This document shows, one piece after another, positions 57,923-64,000 of a stretch of 64,000 nt of DNA. The notes under the pieces are model-generated. The model was not told where the DNA came from, did not search any database, and worked only from the letters and a program-made list of their open reading frames with translations. The stretch is from Zelonia costaricensis (taxonomy: Eukaryota > Euglenozoa > Kinetoplastea > Trypanosomatida > Trypanosomatidae). The stretch is from NCBI GenBank assembly GCA_030849075.1, contig JASAOO010003465.1, forward strand, positions 1 to 64,000, written 5' to 3'. The translations under genes and the position numbers were made by a program. The number at the start of each line of letters is the position of its first letter. Within the stretch, counting starts at the first letter, position 1.

Positions 57923-58507
57923 CTTGCGCGAGTAGGGGGAGCAAGCTTATTCTATGTCGACGTATGTGCCAAATTTGTTGTTTTTATGTGTATGTGTATG
58001 ACGAGGCTCGTTTGTGTCCGCCAACGCGGTACTGCTGTGCGGCGAGCGGGACGAGACTCTCTCTGTGCGTGTATTCGTGTGTGTGTGTGTGTGTGCGCGC
58101 TAGTGTGAACGTAAGTGACACCGCGCTGGTGCGATGTGCAACATTTGTTTTGCAGGAGAGAGTAAGAGCGAGAGGAGGGGGTTTCCAAAAGAGAGAGAGA
58201 TGGGATTGCTCCGCACATATCGAACGGCTACATCAGCCAAGCAGTGCTGAGACCCTGGCAGACGCGCGAGCGACTCCCATATCGGAAAAGCAGCAACACA
58301 CACGGCGGTGTGGCGTAGGGTCACTCGACTGGCGCGCAGAGACGAATTGATGCTGTTGGTGATGAGGGGGAGGAGGTGGAGTGCGTGACGAAGCCCAAGA
58401 TTCAACGACAGGCTCGCAAGCCCTTCGCTGTCAGGAGTGCAGGGGGAGACAGTGGGGAGGCAGAGCGGAGGGTGAGGGGGGCGGGGCGGCAGGGTGGGAG
58501 GGGACCA
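57923..58507. other. Intergenic, no gene seen
   Basis: It contains a short GT run (58079-58095) and purine-rich plus-strand DNA (58160-58200, 58440-58500). It probably holds the 3' UTR of the REEP-like gene and the splice region of the CCDC81-like gene. Confidence 0.55.
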
Positions 58508-59329
58508 TCAGTAATCGAAGGGGTCCGACGGGTCGTGTGCGCGGTGCGCGCGGTTGACGACTGTCTGCGGCTGCCGTGCCGCCACCCTGGGGCGTCGCGC
58601 CAGCTCCTCGCTGGTGATGTCGTACCACGGATCCGCATCCGTGACAGCCTCCGCCTCCAGCGAGTAGTTGACCAGCCCACGCGCCGGCCGCCCACGCTCC
58701 TCTGTCTCTGACTCGTCGTAGTAGAGCGACGGCGGCTGCTGCGGCGTCGCGTGCCCCACCGACCGCGTCGGCGGGGACGAGCGCAGCGGCAGTGGACTGT
58801 CGGCACGCTGGAGTCCGCGGTCGTCACGCTCCTGTGACATGCGGCGCGGCAGGGCGGCGGCGGGCACCGTCGTCGTGGCCGATGCCTCCAGCAGAGCCTT
58901 TGCCATGGCAGCGAGGGCGGCAAGGCCGCGCAGCATCCCGGTGCACATCTGCGTCCCGTACTGGATCAGGCCCGAGTCGCCAATGGTCTGCACGTGGCGC
59001 ACGACGATGGAGTCGATGACGGGGGAGTAGACGTCGACGAGGCTGGCGAAGACGCGGCGGTACACCTGCACGGCGCCGAGAAAGCGCGGGTGGGCCAAGT
59101 AGAGGGCGAGGACGATGCGGCCGCACAGGTAGAGCCAGCGCATCGCAATGAAGGAGGAGATGAAGAGGACGTCGGCCACCTCGAGCAGCCACGCAAAGAT
59201 CAGCGTCAGCGTCACGTTTGTCACCTGCAGCGGATCAGGGGCGGCAGCGTGGCAGAGCTGCGCGCCGTAAATCACGGGCTGCACAAAGGACAGGTACACA
59301 AGGTACCCACGCAGCAACAGCTCCAGCAT
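58508..59329 (-). CDS. REEP/Yop1/HVA22-family ER membrane protein
   Basis: The 273-residue protein starts at a true ATG and has the TB2/DP1/HVA22 layout. Hydrophobic hairpins lie at residues 1-25 and about 36-95, followed by an amphipathic stretch with a family-like run: WLLEVADVLFISSFIAMRWL, then RIVLALYLAHPRFLGAVQVY and a segment ending VYSPVID, comparable with 'fPxYYxxKxxFlxWLxxPxtxGaxxlY'. Family members bend ER membranes into tubules. The C-terminal 120 residues are disordered, serine-, proline- and arginine-rich and have no clear motif. There is no cleavable signal peptide. The call is moderately sure; the fit of the hairpin region is good. Confidence 0.72.
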   Translation of the reverse strand: MLELLLRGYLVYLSFVQPVIYGAQLCHAAAPDPLQVTNVTLTLIFAWLLEVADVLFISSFIAMRWLYLCGRIVLALYLAHPRFLGAVQVYRRVFASLVDVYSPVIDSIVVRHVQTIGDSGLIQYGTQMCTGMLRGLAALAAMAKALLEASATTTVPAAALPRRMSQERDDRGLQRADSPLPLRSSPPTRSVGHATPQQPPSLYYDESETEERGRPARGLVNYSLEAEAVTDADPWYDITSEELARRPRVAARQPQTVVNRAHRAHDPSDPFDY

Positions 59330-60692
59330 CGCTCCCGCTGAGGAAAATAAAAGGAGGAGGAGGGGGGAGGGTAGTGAAGGAGCAGGTCAACAGGTGCCGC
59401 TGCTGTAGGGAGGTGGCGGGTGCCGCACAGCGTCAACAGCACGCGCAGCAGCAGAGTGCAGCCCAAACGAAGCAGAGTTCCGTGGCTTAGACGGAAGGGG
59501 GGGGGGGGAACGTGAGGGTTGTGGTGGTAGAGGCGACCGCCAAGCAGGGCGGATCTCAAGCGATGGCTGCGTTGCCAAAACGACAACGAGAGAGAGAGCA
59601 GACGCCGGTGTATGGGGCGCTGTGCGGCGGTGCAGGGCAGAGGAAGGATGGGCATAGAGCTTCTGCATCGAACAACACGACATGCACGGACCGTGTTGTT
59701 CACGGGGTGCGTGCGTTAGCGGGAGAAGAGAGCAGGGGAGAGGAGGGGGGGGGGCGGCGGCCTTGCCGGCCGTCAACCCACCACACGAGACTGCACCGAC
59801 GAAGTGCCAGCGAGAGCGGTGAGCTAACCCGCGGAGGTGTCACGGGCTCTGGGCGGCTTCCGGCCTGCCTTATTTTTGCTTCGTAGCCAACTCAGCGCAA
59901 GAAGAGCGCACCTGGTTCGCGTCCCCTGCGCCACACCTTGTTGGCACCTCCGTCCGATGGAAACAACAACAACCGAATTGAACTGGCGTTTAACGGGCGA
60001 GTGACGGCGGGTACCATCGCCACGCGTTTCAGCGCACCCCCAGCGCTGGGCTTTGTGCGCAGAAACACAACATCGCTCTTCATCCGTGGCGGCGCGTTTG
60101 TAGAGAGGAGACGGGCGAGGGCGGACGAGGGGGGGGGAGAGGAGGGGCCTGTGCGCAGACTCAAAAAAGGGTGCCCGCCTCAACCAGAAGAATCAACGAA
60201 ACACTCGGACACACCAACACGACGACTGAACACCAAACACACACAAACACACACACACAAGCGCTCTCTCTCTCCGAGGTGCGAGAGCGGGAAGGAGGAG
60301 GGGGGGGGGACGGGAAGGCGGGGTCACGCAGTGCGCGGCGATCAAATGCAGCGTGCCGCATTCGAAACTCAAATTCCTCGGCGCAGCGTAGCAGAGCCAC
60401 TGCGCGGTCTCGTGGCACGCCAGACGTCTTCGACGCGTACTCCTCCTCCTTCTGTCTCTCCCCAAAGCACCGCCACCACGTACATCTGCGCACACAAGGG
60501 CCCAGTGGTGGCGCAGAAGTTGCGTGGTCGGCGAGCCGCGGGGCGGAGGGGGGCGGGCGGGCGGAAAAGGGCTGTCGCTCTTGTCTACCCGGTTGTACCC
60601 CTGTTGCTGTGGACTGCCCCTCTTCCACGCACCAAGCACCCGCCAACAAAGCGGCGCCGTTGCCCCGCGCTTCCTCTTCGCCTTTCACGGCG
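59330..60692. other. Intergenic, no gene seen
   Basis: This contains purine/G-rich plus-strand tracts (59355-59375, 59499-59508, 59731-59756, 60110-60145, 60285-60315), a CA-rich stretch at 60238-60262, and no credible frame. It should hold the 3' UTR of SEC23 and the splice region of the REEP-like gene. Confidence 0.55.
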
Positions 60693-63191
60693 TTACTGGG
60701 CGACGGCGAGCTTCTTGAGGTGCTGCATAAAGACCTGCAGAGAGGCGTCGTCTGTGTAGACGAGCTCGCCTTCGTGTGAGCCGTAGGCGCCGGCGTCGGC
60801 CGACGCGTAGGAGCGGCTGGGGTTGATGCGGTTGTACAGAATGCGCGCGTCGGGGTCGTCCTGGCACACGTCGATGAGGCGCGGGGTGGGGTAGCGGGAG
60901 TCGACGAGCACGTGGGCGTCGGCCAGCGGCACCTCCAGGAACTCCTTGAAGTAGGCGTAGTCCTCCTGCTCCGCGTAGCCGGCCTTCTTCCACGCCGCGA
61001 TGGTGGCGCCGTAGTGGATGAGCACCTCGAAGAACGTGTCGAGCAGGAGAATGTTGTCAGGCTGGATAGCGGTGCTGTCAAGCGGCACCGGCTGCGGCGC
61101 GCCGTCCATGCGATAGCTGTACAGGGTCGGCTGGATCTGCACAATGGAGTCCTCGACGCTGGACTTGAGCAGCTGCAGCCGCAGGAAGGCGGTCTCGTCG
61201 GGGCTGGAGTTGAAGATCTGCAGGTAGCCAGACCGGCGCAAGTGGTACATGAAAGCCGGGAAGTACACAAACTGCTGTGGCAGCCGCAGCGAGTCGGGCT
61301 GGTCCTTTGTGTACTCCCCGAAGCGGGCGACGAGGCGCACCACCGTGCGGTCCAGCCAGCGCAGCACGTCGAAGAGTGGCATGCTGTCCGTCTTGTGCAC
61401 GGCCTCCCGCGCGAGCAGCACCGCCGCCGTCTCCTGGTCGAAGGCGGCGACGAGGTCTTGAATGGGCGGATTGGCGGCCTGCCGCAGCGTCAGCGTCGTC
61501 ACGCGTGTGTGCGTCTCCCAGCCGATTTCGTACCGAGTCACAATCTGCGTGTACCGCAGCGCGCTCTTCGCGGCCTCGCCGGACTGAATGCCGGCGGTGT
61601 CGAAGTAGATGGCAAACGTCGTGGTGGCGTCCAGCTGGCACGTTGTCCACTGGCAGGTGCCGCCAAGCCCGATCTCGTAGTCGGCGACCGACGTGGACTT
61701 CTTGCCGGTGCCGACGCAGGGCCCGATGACGCCCTGCACCTTCCACGTCGGCGACGTGATCACGTCCATGGTGGCGTTGAGGCCGATCTTGAGGGTGCCG
61801 TCCTCGCGGCGGGCGAAGAACTGGTGCAGCGAGATGCGGAACGGCTCCTCCAGCCACGACTCGGCGTTCAGCACGACGCCGCCGGACGACTGCACGCACG
61901 TCTTCATCTCTGCCAGCCCGAACTGGTCGAGGGAGGCGACGAAGCAGTTGAGGGAGTGGCCCTGGGCGACGATGCGGTGCATGAGCTTCTCGTAGAAGGT
62001 GCACGACGCGCTCCAGTACGTGGCGGCGGCCGTCTCGTCGCGAATATCAGCATGAACACGAATCATCTTCTCGCGGCTCACGTCCACGACGATGCCCGGG
62101 CCAGAGGTGCAGACACCGGACATGAAGGTCAGAATGCAGGACCCCGTGTTGGGCGACATCATCTGCAGCAGACTCGCCGCGACGGAGAGGGCGGCGCCGG
62201 TGCACCGCAGCGGGCGGTGGTCCTTCATCACAGGCCAAAGGTCACGTGACATGCCCGAGATGAGCTGCGTCACGTGGCTCGCACACTGCTTCAGCGGCAC
62301 GACGAAGCGGGCCGGGTCGGTCAGGATCGGCTTCAGCTGCTCCACCGTCATCTCCTGCGTGCCGCGCAGCACCATGGCGCGCGGGTACGACGCGGGCCCG
62401 GCGATCTCGTGCAGGCTCACCGTCGTGCCGTACGACACGATCGCCACGTTTGCGTACTCGGGGATCATCAGCAGCGCCTGCAGCAGAAAGTCGCGCAGAC
62501 CGTGCAGCTCCTCGTCCGTGTCAAGGCACGTGTCGATGACAAGCACGAACGTCGGCGGGTTGCGGGTCGGCATCCGCGCGACGTACTCGATCGTCGTCGA
62601 CCCCGGCTGCATCTCGGGCGGCAGATTGTACTCGTTAACCTGCTGGTGCATTGGGGGCAGCGAGTTCTTGGTGACGCACAGCGGGCAGCTCCAGGTGCGG
62701 GTGCGGGGGTCTAGAGTCGCGTACGGGTTCAAGACGCCACCGCACACGGTGCACTGCGTCGGCGCATAGTTCAGCTGCGTGCACGCCGCCCCGAGCGGGG
62801 AGTAGAGGCAGCCGAGCGGTGCCACCATGCGGGCGCCGTCAATGCGGTTCATCGGGTAGAGGGACCACGACCACCGCGTCGCGCCCCCCTCTGCGGCGGG
62901 GTCGTCCACGACGCCCATGGCTGGCGGTTCAAAAGGGGCCGCCGCTGCCTGCTGTGCCTGCTGTGCCTGCTCTGCCTGCTGCTGGTAGTGCTGCTCGTGG
63001 TACACCTGCTGGTGCTGCTGCTGCTGCTGATTGCCGTTGGCGTAGGATGCGTACTGCTGGTACGCTTCGTTTTGTGCGCCGTAGCCGCCATAGCCGTTCC
63101 CCTGCGCCGCGCCGCCGTATGCCGACTGCTGCTGCTGCTGTTGCTGGCCGTACTGGGCGGCGTAGCCGCCGTACCCGTAGTCGGCGCTCAT
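60693..63191 (-). CDS. SEC23: COPII coat subunit SEC23
   Basis: The 832-residue protein is SEC23, the GTPase-activating subunit of the COPII inner coat that forms vesicles at ER exit sites together with SEC24 and SAR1. A zinc finger has C147, C150, C169 and C172 (CTVC...CPLC), then the trunk signature PPTFVLVIDTCLDTDEELHG, the beta-sandwich and helical domains, and a gelsolin-like end with IQPDNILLLDTFFEVLIHYG and TDDASLQVFMQHLKKLAVAQ, as in other SEC23 proteins. The arginine in the DARIL segment lies where the GAP arginine finger is expected. Unusual is a 100-residue N-terminal extension rich in glutamine, glycine and tyrosine. The upstream codons start at TTG, so the ATG at 63189-63191 (MSADYGYGGY) is used. 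Confidence 0.95.
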   Translation of the reverse strand: MSADYGYGGYAAQYGQQQQQQQSAYGGAAQGNGYGGYGAQNEAYQQYASYANGNQQQQQHQQVYHEQHYQQQAEQAQQAQQAAAAPFEPPAMGVVDDPAAEGGATRWSWSLYPMNRIDGARMVAPLGCLYSPLGAACTQLNYAPTQCTVCGGVLNPYATLDPRTRTWSCPLCVTKNSLPPMHQQVNEYNLPPEMQPGSTTIEYVARMPTRNPPTFVLVIDTCLDTDEELHGLRDFLLQALLMIPEYANVAIVSYGTTVSLHEIAGPASYPRAMVLRGTQEMTVEQLKPILTDPARFVVPLKQCASHVTQLISGMSRDLWPVMKDHRPLRCTGAALSVAASLLQMMSPNTGSCILTFMSGVCTSGPGIVVDVSREKMIRVHADIRDETAAATYWSASCTFYEKLMHRIVAQGHSLNCFVASLDQFGLAEMKTCVQSSGGVVLNAESWLEEPFRISLHQFFARREDGTLKIGLNATMDVITSPTWKVQGVIGPCVGTGKKSTSVADYEIGLGGTCQWTTCQLDATTTFAIYFDTAGIQSGEAAKSALRYTQIVTRYEIGWETHTRVTTLTLRQAANPPIQDLVAAFDQETAAVLLAREAVHKTDSMPLFDVLRWLDRTVVRLVARFGEYTKDQPDSLRLPQQFVYFPAFMYHLRRSGYLQIFNSSPDETAFLRLQLLKSSVEDSIVQIQPTLYSYRMDGAPQPVPLDSTAIQPDNILLLDTFFEVLIHYGATIAAWKKAGYAEQEDYAYFKEFLEVPLADAHVLVDSRYPTPRLIDVCQDDPDARILYNRINPSRSYASADAGAYGSHEGELVYTDDASLQVFMQHLKKLAVAQ

Positions 63192-64000
63192 TGCCGTGCC
63201 GCGCGTCCTTCGAGAGTCCGTTGACAATGGTCAGAGCAACGTGCGCGTCAAGTGTGGCACGTGTGCGACTGCGGGTGGGATGCAAAGCCGGCCAGTGCGC
63301 CTCGCTATGTCAACGACGGCACAGCGGACCCGACGAAGTCAAAAGGGCAGCAGCTGGGCCGGCACAGGACGGAGGGGGTGGGGTGGGGTGGATGAATGCG
63401 AGGCGGTGGCTGAACAGGACAATGTGCTCGTGCCAGACACGAGATGAGAGCGGCTACCAAATCACTCTCCTTTCTACGCTGCACGCTGTGACGCGCTGGG
63501 GGCTGGTGAGAAGAAGGGGATTGGGGGAGGGGGGAGGGTAAGCGAGCTGGAGGCGAAGAAGAGAGAGAGGACTGGCTCTGACCGAGGCCGCTTCTCCTCT
63601 CGTGTCCCAGCGGGCACAAAGGAGCAAGGCGAGAAGAGCGCACGGTGGCACCCCCGCCGGTCAGAGCGGCAGCACCTGACCTCCAAGGGCTGGGGACGCG
63701 CGCGCCGCGGGACACTGCTGCACTTCTGTGGGAAGGCGACACAGCACCACAGGAAACAGGATGCGGATTGCCGGTATTCGCAGTTACAGTCCTCTGTCAA
63801 GTACCTTCTTGTCTTCGCCTGCCGCGGAGTGCCAGGGAGAGAAGGCGAGTGCAGGAACTGGAGGAAAAGGTGCGACCGTCAATGCTTGGAAAACGCCAGC
63901 AAAGGGAAACGTGACCACCGCACGAATGCACACACACACACGCACACACACATGCTTGCATGCACGGACGCACTCGTTCGACACCGCGAACGGCTGCCGC
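63192..64000. other. Right-edge intergenic, no gene seen
   Basis: Upstream flank of SEC23. Plus-strand purine tracts (63365-63385, 63515-63575) would give the pyrimidine-rich splice region of SEC23. A CA-rich stretch lies at 63927-63950. No gene reaching the right edge is supported. Confidence 0.5.

Noticed and set aside
60693..63191. Assignment as SEC24 rather than SEC23
   Set aside because: The trunk segment (VIDTCLDTDEELHG) and the C-terminal end (TDDASLQVFMQHLKKLAV) fit SEC23, not SEC24.

Overview
The window is nuclear DNA of a trypanosomatid, most likely from the Leishmania lineage (Leishmania, Porcisia, Endotrypanum or a close relative). It is GC-rich, every convincing protein gene is intronless, and all lie on the minus strand, as in one polycistronic transcription unit read from right to left. 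The untranslated gaps are long and purine-rich on the plus strand, so pyrimidine-rich in the transcript, as expected for spliced-leader trans-splicing and polyadenylation signals. Gene order agrees with what I remember of Leishmania chromosome 36 (glucose transporters, then TOR1, with MTHFR nearby); I could not check this.

In transcription order the genes are: SEC23 (COPII coat); a REEP/Yop1-like ER protein; a protein with probable CCDC81/HU-like domains; a short unknown protein; NSA2 (60S ribosome biogenesis); a short MTHFR; an EFHC/RIB72-type axonemal protein; a TBC-domain GAP with an FG-repeat array; a CAS1-like membrane protein; a TMA16-like protein; a four-tRNA cluster (Cys, Leu, initiator Met, Pro) on both strands; the deadenylase PARN; three small unknown proteins; a 4159-residue HECT ubiquitin ligase with SPRY and lectin-like domains; a PEX11/GIM5-like glycosomal membrane protein; the kinase TOR; a homocysteine S-methyltransferase; and, cut by the left edge, what looks like the cytoplasmic N-terminus of a hexose transporter.

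Several genes touch related processes: nutrient signalling (TOR) beside hexose uptake and a glycosomal membrane protein; methyl-group metabolism (MTHFR and homocysteine methyltransferase); ribosome assembly and RNA turnover (NSA2, TMA16-like, PARN); secretion (SEC23, REEP-like). In trypanosomatids shared position in a transcription unit does not imply co-regulation.

The strongest candidates for new biology are the FG-repeat/TBC protein with its nine base-identical 60-bp repeats, the giant HECT ligase, the CAS1-like module without a visible catalytic SGNH part, and a 5.9-kb stretch without a credible gene between TOR and the PEX11-like gene. A single N flanked by an exact 95-bp duplication at 51.6-51.8 kb is probably a contig-join artefact. 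Where possible, start codons were chosen as the first real ATG after a plausible splice acceptor, so several proteins are shorter than their maximal open frames.
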